Part shown: one piece after another, positions 53,616-63,205 of the stretch
Layout of the letters: every line of letters starts with the position of its first letter
Numbering within the stretch: position 1 is the first letter of the stretch
Source: Sphingomonas sp. IW22
GTDB lineage: Bacteria; Pseudomonadota; Alphaproteobacteria; Sphingomonadales; Sphingomonadaceae
Assembly: GCF_041321155.1 (NCBI RefSeq)
Contig: NZ_JBGGWB010000001.1
Coordinates: 1,678,501-1,742,500, forward strand
Reading direction: 5' to 3'
DNA length: 64,000 bases
Notes under the pieces: model-generated
Databases searched by the model: none
Seen by the model: only the letters and a program-made list of their open reading frames with translations
What the model was told of the DNA's origin: nothing
Program-made: the position numbers and the translations under genes

Positions 53616-53648
53616 AAGGGGCGGCGCCATTTCCCGGCACCGCCCCTT
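53616..53648 (+). terminator. hairpin after the GH51 gene
   Basis: AAGGGGCGG (53616-53624) pairs with CCGCCCCTT (53640-53648), 15-nt loop, 8 bp after the GH51 stop. The arm end supplies only a short T stretch, with more T at ATTTAA further on, and cobS ends 7 bp after the hairpin, so it may serve both genes. Confidence 0.6.
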
Positions 53649-53654
53649 ACCAAT

Positions 53655-54662
53655 TTAACCAGCCTTGCTGGCGACGCTTTCGGGCAAGTCCTTGCCGAAC
53701 ACACGTTGATAATATTCGGCCACCAGTGGCCGTTCCGCCTCATCGCACTTGTTCAGGAACGAAAGGCGGAAGGCAAAGCCGACATCGCCGAAGATCAGCG
53801 CATTCTGTGCCCAGGTGATGACGGTGCGCGGCGACATCACGGTCGAAATGTCGCCATTGATGAAGCCGCGCCGCGTCAGTTCGGCCACGCGCACCATGTT
53901 CTCGACTGCTTCCTTGCCGCCGGGCTTGTCATATTCACCCGACTTGGCGAGGACGATCTGCGCCTCGGTAGCGGCGGGCAGATAGTTGAGCGTGACGACC
54001 ACGTTCCAGCGGTCCATCTGGCCCTGATTGATCTGCTGCGTGCCGTGATACAGGCCCGACGTGTCGCCCAGACCCACGGTGTTGGCGGTTGCGAACAGGC
54101 GGAACCACGGGTTCGGACGGATGACGCGATTCTGGTCGAGCAGCGTCAGCTTGCCCTCTGTCTCCAGCACGCGCTGGATCACGAACATTACGTCCGGGCG
54201 GCCCGCGTCATATTCGTCGAATACCAACGCGGTCGGGGTCTGCAGCGCCCACGGAAGCAGCCCTTCGCGAAACTCGGTGACCTGCTGCCCGTCCTTCAGC
54301 ACGATCGCGTCGCGACCGATCAGGTCGATGCGGCTGATATGCGCGTCCAGATTGATGCGGATGCACGGCCAGTTCAGGCGCGCCGCCACCTGTTCAATGT
54401 GGCTCGACTTGCCGGTGCCGTGATAGCCCTGGATCATCACGCGCCGGTTGTGTGCGAACCCCGCCAGCACGGCGAGCGTCGTGTCCGCGTCAAAGACGTA
54501 GGCAGGGTCGAGATCGGGTACCCGCTCATCCGCTTCGGAAAAGGCGGGCACTTCCATGTCGATGTCGATGCCGAACAGCTCGCGCACTTTGACCATGCGG
54601 TCGGGCGCGTCGAGAAGCGTCGTCTGGCGGCTGTCAGGCTGGATGTTCGGCAGGTCGGTCAT
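53655..54662 (-). CDS. cobS: CobS-like AAA+ ATPase (cobaltochelatase subunit family)
   Basis: A 335-residue MoxR-like AAA+ protein. Walker A is [18 protein letters not shown]; Walker B and sensor elements are [24 protein letters not shown] and [24 protein letters not shown] and [13 protein letters not shown] follow. The N-terminal ~40 residues match CobS. Such ATPases work with a VWA partner, here CobT at 49957. In the absence of cobN and cob biosynthesis genes the pair may serve a chaperone role for another metallo-enzyme. The two genes are separated by the oppositely oriented GH51 gene. Confidence 0.92.
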   Translation of the reverse strand: MTDLPNIQPDSRQTTLLDAPDRMVKVRELFGIDIDMEVPAFSEADERVPDLDPAYVFDADTTLAVLAGFAHNRRVMIQGYHGTGKSSHIEQVAARLNWPCIRINLDAHISRIDLIGRDAIVLKDGQQVTEFREGLLPWALQTPTALVFDEYDAGRPDVMFVIQRVLETEGKLTLLDQNRVIRPNPWFRLFATANTVGLGDTSGLYHGTQQINQGQMDRWNVVVTLNYLPAATEAQIVLAKSGEYDKPGGKEAVENMVRVAELTRRGFINGDISTVMSPRTVITWAQNALIFGDVGFAFRLSFLNKCDEAERPLVAEYYQRVFGKDLPESVASKAG

Positions 54663-54769
54663 GGGCAGGCCTTGGTAGCAAGGGGTCGGACGGCGAACGG
54701 ATCACATAGGCGCTTGCACAGCCGACGCAAACCGGCCTTGGGGCCAATCGGACCGACCTTTGCGGGAAA

Positions 54770-55459
54770 TCACGCAACCTTGGGCGGCAGCGCGAACAGG
54801 TCGACAAACGCCTGCGCCAGCGCGGCATCGCCGTGCAGGACCAGCCTGCCTTGTTGCTGCGCGTCGGCAAAGGGCTGTTTGCCATAAACCAGCATCGCCA
54901 ACCCCGCTGGATCGGTTTCGAACACCGCGTCCGCGTCCGCAGCATCGCTGCGTTCGATCATCAGTTCTTCGGTCTTCAGCCTCCCAACGAATTGCGCCGT
55001 GGGAAAGTGAAAGCCGAGCGTCATCGGCGGATAGCCGCCCCCGGGTCGGATCATCGTGCGAAGCGACAGCATCGCCGAAACCGGTGAAAACGGGCGGGTC
55101 GGATCGTGAAGCGGCGAACGGGTGGCCCAGCGGCCCATGGTCTGCAACACCGGCTCGGCTTCGCGGCCCCATGGCGTCAGGTCATAGACCTGCACCCCCA
55201 GCGGTGGTCGCAGGCGGCGTCGCGTGACAATGCCCGCGCGCTCCAGTCCCGCCAGTCGCTGTGTCAGCACATTCGCGCTGATGCCGGGCAAGTCGGCGCG
55301 AAGGTCGCTGAACCGTCGCGCGCCCAGCATCAGCTCGCGCATGACGAGCAGCGACCAGCGCTCGCCCATGAACTCCAGCGCCAAAGCCGTGCCGCACGCA
55401 TCGTCATACCAGCGCTTTTCGATCACCTCATCGCTTTTAGTTCTTTTTTCTAACTTCAT
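54770..55459 (-). CDS. HxlR family regulator with C-terminal SCP2-like domain
   Basis: A 229-residue protein. Residues ~15-105 form an HxlR winged helix (ACGTALALEFMGERWSLLVMRELMLGARRFSDLRADLPGISANVLTQRLAGLERAGIV), the remainder an SCP2-like sterol-carrier fold (TAQFVGRLKTEELMIERSDAADADAVFETDPAGLAMLVYG), a fusion seen in a branch of HxlR proteins and presumably binding a lipophilic ligand. The conserved redox cysteine of some HxlR proteins is at the start (ACGTAL). It diverges from the DUF1428 gene across 106 bp, which contains an inverted CGCCCG/CGGGCG near 55499-55520 as a possible operator. Confidence 0.88.
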   Translation of the reverse strand: MKLEKRTKSDEVIEKRWYDDACGTALALEFMGERWSLLVMRELMLGARRFSDLRADLPGISANVLTQRLAGLERAGIVTRRRLRPPLGVQVYDLTPWGREAEPVLQTMGRWATRSPLHDPTRPFSPVSAMLSLRTMIRPGGGYPPMTLGFHFPTAQFVGRLKTEELMIERSDAADADAVFETDPAGLAMLVYGKQPFADAQQQGRLVLHGDAALAQAFVDLFALPPKVA

Positions 55460-55565
55460 GGTTGAAATAAATAACCTTGGCGGGCAGCATCGTCAACGCG
55501 CCCGAATCAACGCGCGGGCGTGACTTAAGTACCTGCCGGAAGTCCGGCGGCAGAGAGGATGGGAC

Positions 55566-56285
55566 ATGGCCATGAACTATTTCGATGGTTTCCTGCTTGC
55601 AGTGCCCAGCGACAATCGCGATCGGTATGTCGCCCATGCGGAAGGGGCGGTGCCGCTGTTCCGCGAATTCGGCGCGACGCGGATGGTCGAAGGTTGGGGC
55701 GAGGATGTGCCGCGCGGCAAGCTGAACGACATGTATGGCGCGGTTCAGGCGCAGGACGATGAAACCGTGCTGTTCAGTTGGGTCGAGTATCCCGATCGCG
55801 CCACGCGTGACGCCGCTGGCCAGCGCATGTCCACCGATCCGCGCGTTGCGGCGCTGGGCGAGATGCCGTTCGACGGAAAGCGGATGATCTTGGGCGGCTT
55901 CGAATGCGTCGGCGAAGTGGGACCGGGCGGCACGCCGGGCTATATCGACGGTGTGGCGATGCCGCTGCGCGCTGAAGATCGCGACGCTTATATCCGTTTC
56001 GCCGCGGCGATGGCGCCGATCTTTGTCGACCATGGCGCGTTGCGGGTGATCGACGGGCTTGGCGACGACGTGCCGACCGGAAAGGTGACCGATTTCGCAC
56101 GTGCGGTCCATCTGGAGGACGAAGAAATGGTCGCCTTTGGCTGGATCGAATGGCCCAACCGTGCGACGCGCGATGCCGCTTGGCAGGCGATCATGGCCGA
56201 TCCGCGCATGGCACAGGTTGGCGATTCCCCGTTCGACGGCAAGCGCATGATCATGGGCGGCTTCATCCCCGTGGTCGATCAATAG
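55566..56285 (+). CDS. tandem DUF1428 protein
   Basis: A 239-residue protein consisting of two DUF1428 domains, roughly 1-117 and 122-239. The repeats share the pattern YxDG(F/V)...VPxxxRD..Y, FGATRMVEGWGEDVPRGKLNDM versus HGALRVIDGLGDDVPTGKVTDF, W-P-x-R-A-T-R-D-A-A, and FDGKRMI-GGF near the ends. DUF1428 has a ferredoxin-like (dimeric alpha/beta barrel) fold, so the fusion would make a pseudodimer. GAGAGGA precedes the ATG. The neighbouring divergent HxlR gene is the probable regulator. Ligand unknown. Confidence 0.88.
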   Translation: MAMNYFDGFLLAVPSDNRDRYVAHAEGAVPLFREFGATRMVEGWGEDVPRGKLNDMYGAVQAQDDETVLFSWVEYPDRATRDAAGQRMSTDPRVAALGEMPFDGKRMILGGFECVGEVGPGGTPGYIDGVAMPLRAEDRDAYIRFAAAMAPIFVDHGALRVIDGLGDDVPTGKVTDFARAVHLEDEEMVAFGWIEWPNRATRDAAWQAIMADPRMAQVGDSPFDGKRMIMGGFIPVVDQ

Positions 56286-56303
56286 CCGGGACTCGAAGCG
56301 CAG

Positions 56304-56909
56304 TCAGGCGAAGGCGGCGGCCTTTTTCAGGTGCTGATACGCCTCTACCACCGCCTGTAACCGCGTTTCGCTGGATCGGTCGCCGCCATTATGATCGGGG
56401 TGCAGCTGGCGCACCAGCGCGGCATAACGCTGACGCAGCGCGCGCCGGTCGGCATCGGTGGCGAGACCGAGAGTCCTCAACGCATCGCGGTCCTGGCCCG
56501 ACAGGGGGCGGCCATCGGCCCGTTCCCGCTGGGCCGCCATCCGATCGCGAAAGCGCGCGCCGATGGCGTCCAGCGGATCGCTGAAATCGGCCCAGCGCGG
56601 CGGCCGGTCGGCACCATTGGCGGCAAAGGCGCGGGTTTCGCGCTCCCACCCGGCATAGGGGCGCTGGGCGTTGTTGATCTCGTCTGCCGACATACCCGCG
56701 AAATAATTATAGCCCGCGTTGAACGCGCGGACATGATCCAGGCACATCCAGCGAAACTCGCCAGGCCCGTCGAATCCCGAGCGGGCGCCGCCGGGCGCGC
56801 GAAACTCGCCCGGTTCGTCGCAGCCAGGCACCGCGCACAGGCGGCCCTCAGCCTCTACGCGGCCATGGAAACGGGCATTGGGTCGGTCCTTACGTTCGGG
56901 GCGAGGCAC
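56304..56909 (-). CDS. J-domain protein with N-terminal zinc-binding cysteines
   Basis: A 201-residue protein. The C-terminal ~65 residues are a J domain with helices RRALRQRYAALVRQLHPDHNGGDR, including the HPD motif that stimulates DnaK. The N-terminal part has paired Cys/His (GRLCAVPGCDEPGEF; WMCLDHVRAFN) consistent with a zinc site. Between them lies YNYFAGMSADEINNAQRPYAGWERETRAF. Its placement near cobS and bolA is typical of the sphingomonad order, interrupted here by the HxlR/DUF1428 pair. Substrate unknown; a DnaK co-chaperone role is inferred. Confidence 0.9.
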   Translation of the reverse strand: MPRPERKDRPNARFHGRVEAEGRLCAVPGCDEPGEFRAPGGARSGFDGPGEFRWMCLDHVRAFNAGYNYFAGMSADEINNAQRPYAGWERETRAFAANGADRPPRWADFSDPLDAIGARFRDRMAAQRERADGRPLSGQDRDALRTLGLATDADRRALRQRYAALVRQLHPDHNGGDRSSETRLQAVVEAYQHLKKAAAFA

Positions 56910-56954
56910 TTGGAGGGTTCCTGAAAGGCATGAAAAACGCCAGATATAGGGGCA

Positions 56955-57248
56955 ATGACCGACTCTGCCAGCACACCCCGCCCCGTCGTCGACCTTATTG
57001 CCGAACGGCTGACCGACGCCCTGTCACCCACGGCGCTGAGCGTGGAGAATGAAAGCCACCATCACGCCGGCCATATGGGCGACGACGGCACCGGGGAGAC
57101 GCATTTCGCGGTCGATGTCGAAAGCGCGGCGTTTGACGGCCTTAATCGCGTCGCGCGACAGCGGCTGGTGAACCGGGCGCTTGCCGAATTGTTGGCCACC
57201 CGTATCCACGCGCTCCGTATCCGGGCGCGGGCGCCGGGAGAGACATGA
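56955..57248 (+). CDS. bolA: BolA family protein
   Basis: A 97-residue BolA protein: small alpha/beta protein that binds monothiol glutaredoxins and a shared [2Fe-2S] cluster and affects iron homeostasis and cell shape. Typical elements are LTDALSPTALSVENESHHHAGH, ETHFAVDVESAAFDGLNRVARQRLVNRAL and LLATRIHALRIRARAPGE with the conserved histidine near the C-terminus. It diverges from the J-protein gene across 45 bp and overlaps the GST gene by 4 bp. Confidence 0.93.
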   Translation: MTDSASTPRPVVDLIAERLTDALSPTALSVENESHHHAGHMGDDGTGETHFAVDVESAAFDGLNRVARQRLVNRALAELLATRIHALRIRARAPGET

Positions 57249-57958
57249 TGGCATATAAGCTCTGGTACTGGTCGGGCGTTCAGGGCCGCGGCGAATTTGT
57301 CCGGCTGCCGCTTGAGGCGGCGGGCATCGAATATCGCGACATGGCCCGCGAACTGGGCGACGAGGCGCTGGTCGCCGATATGCAGGGGCGACAGGGCTAT
57401 GCTCCCTATGCGCCGCCCTATCTGGAGACGCCCGACGGGCAGGCGGTGGCACAGGTTGCCAATATCCTGATCTATCTGGGCGAACGGCACCATCTGGCCC
57501 CGTCCGACCTGGGCCAGCGGCTGTGGATCCAGCAGGTGCAGCTGACCGTCGCGGACGCCGTGGCGGAGGCGCATGACGTCCACCACCCGGTCGCCACCAG
57601 CGCCTATTATGGCGAACAGCAGGCGGAGGCGGCACGCGCGGCCAGAGCCTTTCGCGCGGAGCGGATGCCCAAGTTCCTGGCCCATTTCGACGCCGCCGTT
57701 GGCGTGCATGACGGCCCGTTCCTCATCGGGGAGCGATGGACCTATGCAGACACCGCGCTCTTCCAGTTGGTCGAGGGGCTGCGTTACGCCTTTCCGCGGC
57801 GCATGGCGGCGATCGAGCAGGACTATCCCCGGCTGATCGCGCTGCACGGCGCGGTCGATGCGCTGCACGGCATCCGCGCCTATCTGGACAGCGACCGCCG
57901 CATCCCGTTCAATGAAGACGGCATCTTCCGCCATTATCCGGAGCTTGACGGCGAATGA
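57245..57958 (+). CDS. glutathione S-transferase family protein
   Basis: A 237-residue GST-like protein. The thioredoxin-fold half starts YKLWYWSGVQGRGEFVRLPLEAAGIEYRD and contains PYLETPDGQAVAQVANILIYLGE, where the loop before QVANIL holds the glutathione site; the helical half has GPFLIGERWTYADTALFQLVEGLRYAFPRR. The initial aromatic WYW pattern suggests a mu/sigma-like class rather than beta. It is coupled to bolA (4-bp overlap) and to the pirin gene (4-bp overlap). Substrate unknown. Confidence 0.87.
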   Translation: MMAYKLWYWSGVQGRGEFVRLPLEAAGIEYRDMARELGDEALVADMQGRQGYAPYAPPYLETPDGQAVAQVANILIYLGERHHLAPSDLGQRLWIQQVQLTVADAVAEAHDVHHPVATSAYYGEQQAEAARAARAFRAERMPKFLAHFDAAVGVHDGPFLIGERWTYADTALFQLVEGLRYAFPRRMAAIEQDYPRLIALHGAVDALHGIRAYLDSDRRIPFNEDGIFRHYPELDGE

Positions 57959-58857
57959 CGCGCGACGATCTGATCCTTCAGGAAATCCTGCCCACGACGC
58001 ATGATCTGGGTGGATTCAAGGTTCATCGCACGCTGCCTTCGAGGCCGCGCACGATGGTGGGGCCGTTCCTGTTTTTCGATCAGATGGGCCCGGCCGACAT
58101 GCCGCCGGGCGGCGGCATCGACGTGCGGCCGCACCCGCATATCAATCTGGCCACGGTGACCTATCTGTTTCGCGGCGCGATCGGCCACCGCGATTCGCTG
58201 GGCACCGACCAGGTGATCGAGCCGGGGGCGGTCAATCTGATGACCGCCGGGCATGGCATCGTCCATTCCGAACGCTCCCCTGGTGACGAGCGGGCCAAGG
58301 GGCCGGCCCTGTTCGGCATACAGACATGGCTGGCGCTGCCGGAAAAGGATGAGGAGATGGACCCCGCCTTCCAGCATGTCGAAAAGGCCGCGTTGCCGGT
58401 GGTCGAGGACAAGGGCGTCCGCGCGCGCATCATCATGGGCGACCTGTGGGGCCAGTCGGCGCCGACCGCCACCTACGCCCAGACCATTTATGCCGACATC
58501 ATGCTGGAAGCGGGCGGAGCGGTGCCGATCGAGTCGGCGGCAGAGGAGCGCGCGCTGTATGTCGCGGACGGCGACGCCAGCGTCGATGGCATGACGCTGG
58601 AGCCGCTGGTCCTGTACGTGCTGCGCCCCGGCCTGCTCGCCACGTTGCGGTCGGAACGCGGCGCGCGCGTGATGCTGTGCGGGGGTGAGGCCTTTACCAG
58701 CCCGCGCCATGTCTGGTGGAACTTCGTCTCATCGCGCAGGGAGCGGATCAACGAGGCGAAGGAAGCGTGGAAGGCAGGCCGCTTTCCCAAGGTGCCCGGC
58801 GACGAGAAGGAATGGATCCCCATTCCCGAAGTGCCCAAGACGGTCAGCTATCCATGA
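57955..58857 (+). CDS. pirin family protein
   Basis: A 300-residue bicupin pirin. The metal-binding motif is in DVRPHPHINLATVTYLFRG with a further histidine/glutamate in AGHGIVHSERSPGDE, both in the N-terminal cupin; the second half begins YGGAVP-like ALYVADGDASVDGM with no complete motif. Bacterial pirins act as quercetinases or transcription cofactors. It continues the GST gene and overlaps the hydrolase gene, suggesting coordinated expression in detoxification. Enzyme activity is not proven. Confidence 0.9.
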   Translation: MTRDDLILQEILPTTHDLGGFKVHRTLPSRPRTMVGPFLFFDQMGPADMPPGGGIDVRPHPHINLATVTYLFRGAIGHRDSLGTDQVIEPGAVNLMTAGHGIVHSERSPGDERAKGPALFGIQTWLALPEKDEEMDPAFQHVEKAALPVVEDKGVRARIIMGDLWGQSAPTATYAQTIYADIMLEAGGAVPIESAAEERALYVADGDASVDGMTLEPLVLYVLRPGLLATLRSERGARVMLCGGEAFTSPRHVWWNFVSSRRERINEAKEAWKAGRFPKVPGDEKEWIPIPEVPKTVSYP

Positions 58858-59738
58858 TCCGGGTGCCGCTTTCGACCGGCGTGTCGCTCGACGTGGCGAC
58901 GGCTGGCGCCGCAGGCGCGCCGGTGATGATCTTCCTCCACGGTTTCCCTGAATCGCACCGGACGTGGCGGCACCAGCTGAACGAATTTGGCCGCGACCAT
59001 TTCTGCATCGCGCCCGACCAGCGCGGCTTTGCGCGTTCGGACAAGCCGCAGGGGGTTGAGGCCTATGCCCCCGACCAAGCGGTGGCTGACCTGATCGCGT
59101 TGGCCGATCATTTCGGGGCTGAGCGCTTTACGCTGGTCGCGCATGACTGGGGCGGGGCGGTGGCCTGGCTGGCGGCGTTGAGGCACCCTGAATGCATCGC
59201 GCGGCTGGTGATCCTGAACGCGCCGCACCCGTTGATCTTTCAGCGCAGCCTGTTCGACGATCCCGCCCAGCGCGCGGCCAGCCAATATATCCGCGCCTTT
59301 CGCGATCCCGGTCTGGAGCCGCGGATCGAGGCGATGGGCCTGTCGCGTTTTTTCGACACCAGCTTTGCCGCGCATGTCGATGCCGCACTGATCGCACCGG
59401 AGAAGGCCGCCTATCTTGACGAATGGTCGCAGCCGGGTGCGTTGACCGCGATGCTCAACTGGTACCGCGCCAGCGCGATTCAGGTGCCCGCCATGGATGA
59501 GCAGCCCGCGCGCCCCGCATGGATCGACTCGCCCTTTCCGACGATCCGGCCCCCGACGCTGGTCGTATGGGGCATGGGCGACAAGGCGTTGCTGCCCGTG
59601 CAACTGGAGGGGCTGGAGCGGCTGGTCGAGCGGTTGAGCGTCGTGCGGATCGAGGATGCGGGACATTTCGTCCCATGGGAGCGACCCGCCGCCGTCAACG
59701 CCGCAATCCGGGGCTGGACGGCGCTGCAACCCGGCTGA
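58854..59738 (+). CDS. alpha/beta hydrolase, epoxide hydrolase-like
   Basis: A 294-residue alpha/beta hydrolase. The oxyanion segment is FLHGFPESHRTWRHQL, the nucleophile elbow LVAHDWGGAVAW has an aspartate (as in epoxide hydrolases) and the charge relay uses the final histidine in DAGHFVPWERP with an acid before it. A cap domain (LSRFFDTSFAAHVDAALIAPEK...) is present. ATG at 58854 overlaps the pirin stop. It belongs to the GST-pirin-hydrolase group. Substrate unknown; haloalkane dehalogenase-like chemistry is less likely. Confidence 0.87.
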   Translation: MIRVPLSTGVSLDVATAGAAGAPVMIFLHGFPESHRTWRHQLNEFGRDHFCIAPDQRGFARSDKPQGVEAYAPDQAVADLIALADHFGAERFTLVAHDWGGAVAWLAALRHPECIARLVILNAPHPLIFQRSLFDDPAQRAASQYIRAFRDPGLEPRIEAMGLSRFFDTSFAAHVDAALIAPEKAAYLDEWSQPGALTAMLNWYRASAIQVPAMDEQPARPAWIDSPFPTIRPPTLVVWGMGDKALLPVQLEGLERLVERLSVVRIEDAGHFVPWERPAAVNAAIRGWTALQPG

Positions 59739-59786
59739 TGCGCCGTCTGGCGCAATGCGCGACCTTGGCTTAGATAGCCGGCCCTT

Positions 59787-61055
59787 ATGGCGCGGATCGA
59801 AACTCCCAAGCGCGTGCGCGGCACGCAGGACATTGTTGGCGACGAACAGCGTCGCTTTCAGCGCGTGGTCGACAGCTTTGACCGCGTGCGGCGGCTTTAT
59901 TGCTTCGGCCGGGTCGAATTGCCCGTGTTCGAACCGACGGCGGTGTTCGCCCGCTCGTTGGGGGAGACGACCGATGTCGTGTCCAAGGAAATGTACTCGT
60001 TCGAGGATCGCGGCGGCGATTCGCTGACGCTGCGCCCCGAATTCACCGCCGGCATTGCCCGCGCCTGGCTGACCGAAGGCTGGCAGCAATTCGCGCCGAT
60101 GAAGATCGCGACTCATGGCCCGGTCTTTCGCTACGAACGCCCGCAAAAGGGGCGGTATCGCCAGTTCCACCAGATCGACGCCGAAGTGCTGGGCGCAGCC
60201 GAGCCGGCGGCCGATATCGAACTGCTCGCTTTTGCCGATCAGCTGCTGCACGAACTGGGCATTGCCGATGGCGTGACGTTGCAGCTGAATACGCTGGGTG
60301 ATGCCGAGACGCGGGAAGCGTGGCGCGCCGCGCTAGTCGAACATTTCGAGGCGCATCGCGGCGATCTTTCAGAGGACAGCCTGGCGCGGCTGGAAAAGAA
60401 CCCGCTCCGCATCCTGGATTCAAAGGACCCGCGCGATCGTCCGATTGCCGATGCCGCGCCCGATATCGACCAGTATCTCAGCGCCCTGGCCAGCGATTTC
60501 TTTGCCGCTGTCACCGTGGGGCTGGATGCTGCGGGGGTGAAATGGACGCGTAACAGCCGACTGGTGCGCGGCCTGGATTATTATCGCCACACCGCGTTCG
60601 AATTCGTCACCGACCGGCTGGGCGCGCAGGGTACCGTGCTGGCGGGTGGGCGCTACGACGGGCTGATCGAAAGCCTGGGCGGCGCGCCTACGCCGGGCGT
60701 CGGCTGGGCCGCCGGGATCGAGCGTCTTGCGATGCTGACTGAGCTGCCGGTGCGCGAAAAGCCGATCGTCGCGATCATCGCTGATGCCGCCAGCGAAGAG
60801 GCGCGCGCGCTTGCGCTGGCCCGCACGCTTCGCGGCAGCAATATCGAAGTGTTCGCCGGCTATAAACCAAATCCCAAGAAGCGGGCCGAACAGGCACGCA
60901 AGGCCGGGGTGGATGCGTTGATCTATCTGCGCGCCAGCGACGATCCGGCGCAGCGAATGCATGTAACGGTGCTGCCTGAATCGCCCATCGACCGGTCCGA
61001 GCTGGACCTGCTCGTCCTGCAATTGCGTGGTGGGGCGGGGTTGGCCGACGCATGA
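59787..61055 (+). CDS. hisS: histidine-tRNA ligase
   Basis: A class II aminoacyl-tRNA synthetase of 422 residues. N-terminal [26 protein letters not shown] and motif 2 [32 protein letters not shown], histidine-specific [18 protein letters not shown] and [29 protein letters not shown], and the C-terminal anticodon-binding domain ([23 protein letters not shown]...) are all present. Its 3' end overlaps prfA by 4 bp. A 48-bp gap separates it from the hydrolase gene. Confidence 0.97.
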   Translation: MARIETPKRVRGTQDIVGDEQRRFQRVVDSFDRVRRLYCFGRVELPVFEPTAVFARSLGETTDVVSKEMYSFEDRGGDSLTLRPEFTAGIARAWLTEGWQQFAPMKIATHGPVFRYERPQKGRYRQFHQIDAEVLGAAEPAADIELLAFADQLLHELGIADGVTLQLNTLGDAETREAWRAALVEHFEAHRGDLSEDSLARLEKNPLRILDSKDPRDRPIADAAPDIDQYLSALASDFFAAVTVGLDAAGVKWTRNSRLVRGLDYYRHTAFEFVTDRLGAQGTVLAGGRYDGLIESLGGAPTPGVGWAAGIERLAMLTELPVREKPIVAIIADAASEEARALALARTLRGSNIEVFAGYKPNPKKRAEQARKAGVDALIYLRASDDPAQRMHVTVLPESPIDRSELDLLVLQLRGGAGLADA

Positions 61056-62125
61056 CGCGCATCTCGGCCGAGCGCATCGCCGCGATCGAGGCGCGGCGCG
61101 ACGAGTTGCAGGCAATGATGGCGACGGGCGACCTGCCGTCGGATCGCTTCGTCGCGGTGTCCAAGGAATATGCCGAGCTGGAACCGGTCGCCCAGGCCGC
61201 TGGCGAAGTGCGGCGGCTGCGCGCTGAGGCCAAGTCGCTTCAGCACATGACGCATGACGGCGACGACGAACTGCGCCAGATGGCGGCCGAGGAACTGCAT
61301 GAGAACAAGGCCGCGCTGGAACGGGCCGAACGCGCGCTGGCGCTGGCGCTGTTGCCGCGCGACGCGGCCGATGCCCGCCCAGCCATGCTGGAAATCCGCG
61401 CTGGAACGGGTGGGGACGAAGCCGCACTGTTCGCTGGCGACCTGTTTCGCATGTATCAGCGTTATGCCGATAACCGGGGCTGGCGGGTCGAGCTGATCTC
61501 GGCCAGCGCATCCGAAGCGGGCGGCTTCAAGGAAGTGATCGCCAGCGTCGAGGGCGCGGGCGTGTTCGCGCGGCTGAAGTTCGAAAGCGGCGTACACCGC
61601 GTCCAGCGCGTGCCCGTGACCGAAAGCGGCGGACGCATCCACACCTCTGCCGCCACCGTCGCGGTGCTGCCGGAGGCAGAGGATGTCGACATCGACATCG
61701 CCGAAAGCGATCTTCGCATCGATGTGTTTCGTTCGTCGGGCGCGGGCGGGCAGCATGTGAACACCACCGATTCGGCTGTCCGCATCACGCACTTGCCCAG
61801 CGGGATCGTCGTCAGCCAGCAGGACGAAAAATCGCAGCACAAGAACAAGGCCAAGGCGATGAAGGTGCTGCGAACCCGCTTGTTCGAGGCTGAGCGTGAG
61901 CGTGCCGCGAACGAACGAGCCGATGCGCGCAAATCCATGGTTGGTTCGGGGGACCGGTCGGAACGTATTCGTACCTATAACTTCCCGCAGGGGCGTGTGA
62001 CCGATCATCGCATCAACCTGACCCTGCATCGTCTGCCCGAAATCATCGAAGGCCAGATGGACGAACTGATCGCCGCGCTGATTGCCGAGGACGAAGCGGC
62101 TCGGCTGGCGATGGTTGATGGCTGA
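61052..62125 (+). CDS. prfA: peptide chain release factor 1
   Basis: RF1 recognises UAA and UAG. The 357 residues include the PCRF domain, the codon-reading tripeptide region, and the catalytic GGQ in [25 protein letters not shown]. The C-terminal [24 protein letters not shown] is characteristic. It overlaps hisS at its start and prmC at its end (8 bp), the standard hisS-prfA-prmC arrangement of sphingomonads; the GGQ glutamine would be methylated by PrmC. Confidence 0.97.
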   Translation: MTRISAERIAAIEARRDELQAMMATGDLPSDRFVAVSKEYAELEPVAQAAGEVRRLRAEAKSLQHMTHDGDDELRQMAAEELHENKAALERAERALALALLPRDAADARPAMLEIRAGTGGDEAALFAGDLFRMYQRYADNRGWRVELISASASEAGGFKEVIASVEGAGVFARLKFESGVHRVQRVPVTESGGRIHTSAATVAVLPEAEDVDIDIAESDLRIDVFRSSGAGGQHVNTTDSAVRITHLPSGIVVSQQDEKSQHKNKAKAMKVLRTRLFEAERERAANERADARKSMVGSGDRSERIRTYNFPQGRVTDHRINLTLHRLPEIIEGQMDELIAALIAEDEAARLAMVDG

Positions 62126-62942
62126 GCCGGTACGCGCTGCAATGGCCGCTGCGGCGCGGGTCTTGGCGCCGGTTTCGGATACGGCGCGGCTGGATGCCGA
62201 GCTGTTGATGGCGCATGCCCTCGGCTGCACGCGCGACGAGTTGCTGCTGCGGCGGCTGGATGACGCCGCCCCCGATAACTTCGTCGGTCTGGTCGAGCGG
62301 CGCCAAGCGGGGGAGCCGCTGGCCTATATCACCGGCACCCGCGACTTCTGGACGATCACGCTGGGCGTGGGGCCGGGGGTGTTGATCCCGCGCGCCGACA
62401 GCGAGACGCTGATCGAAGCGGCGGTGGATTATTTCGCCGGGAGTCCGGGGCCGCGCCGCATCCTCGATCTGGGGACGGGGCCCGGCACTTTGTTACTGGC
62501 GGCCTTGGCCGAATGGCCGAAAGCGATGGGGCTGGGCATCGACGCCTCTGCCGTGGCGCTTGAGCATGCACGCGCCAATGCCGATACGCTGGGCATGGCT
62601 GGTCGCACCAGCTTTCGCCGGGGCGACTGGGCCGCCGATGTGAATGAGCGGTTCGACCTGATCCTCGCCAACCCGCCCTATGTCGCGCTGGACGAAGCCG
62701 TCGGGCCGGGAGTGCGCGAACATGAACCGGCGGAGGCGCTGTTCGCCGGCGCCGATGGGCTGGACGATTATCGCCGCATCATCCCCGCGCTGCCCGGCTT
62801 GATCGCGCCGGGCGGGGTGGCGATCGTCGAGATCGGCTGGCGCCAGGGTGAATCGGTGTCCGCGCTGGTGGAGGCCGCCTGCCTGTCGTCGCGCATCGTC
62901 CATGACTTGGGACAGCGCCCCCGCGCGATCGTCGTGACTTGA
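62118..62942 (+). CDS. prmC: peptide chain release factor N5-glutamine methyltransferase
   Basis: PrmC (HemK) methylates the GGQ glutamine of release factors. The 274-residue sequence has an N-terminal helical domain ([26 protein letters not shown]), [26 protein letters not shown], motif [17 protein letters not shown] and the active-site NPPY at 185-188 in [16 protein letters not shown] at 62118 overlaps prfA by 8 bp. A 263-bp gap to the DUF4167 gene follows, with no gene seen in it; it contains the palindrome at 63020-63041. Confidence 0.95.
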   Translation: MAEPVRAAMAAAARVLAPVSDTARLDAELLMAHALGCTRDELLLRRLDDAAPDNFVGLVERRQAGEPLAYITGTRDFWTITLGVGPGVLIPRADSETLIEAAVDYFAGSPGPRRILDLGTGPGTLLLAALAEWPKAMGLGIDASAVALEHARANADTLGMAGRTSFRRGDWAADVNERFDLILANPPYVALDEAVGPGVREHEPAEALFAGADGLDDYRRIIPALPGLIAPGGVAIVEIGWRQGESVSALVEAACLSSRIVHDLGQRPRAIVVT

Positions 62943-63019
62943 AAGTGAACGAGCGTGACATAATATTGTGCTTGGAGAACGACGCACCTGCCGCTAAGGA
63001 AGTCACATAGGGGCAGGCA

Positions 63020-63041
63020 TTTTCAACCAAGTTGTTGAAAA
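63020..63041. repeat. palindrome in the prmC-DUF4167 gap
   Basis: TTTTCAAC and GTTGAAAA form a perfect 8-bp inverted repeat across six bases (63028-63033). It is AT-rich inside a GC-rich genome and lacks a U-tract, so it looks like a protein-binding site or promoter-linked element rather than a terminator. Confidence 0.35.
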
Positions 63042-63205
63042 CGGGGCATTGGCCCGATCCAGGTCAGACGCGCTGCCATGTTTTTGGGCGGCCCTATGGC
63101 GAACACGTCCTTTCCGGTCGTCCCCGGTCAGGCGCGCGGAGTGAAACGCATTCGGCTGGCATTGGCGCCGGACGGATAGGGTAAGGACAGGACACACAGA
63201 CCTTG

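Noticed and set aside
58848..60251. Minus-strand open frame of 467 codons opposite the epoxide hydrolase and hisS genes
   Set aside because: Antisense to two good genes; shadow of GC-rich third codon positions.
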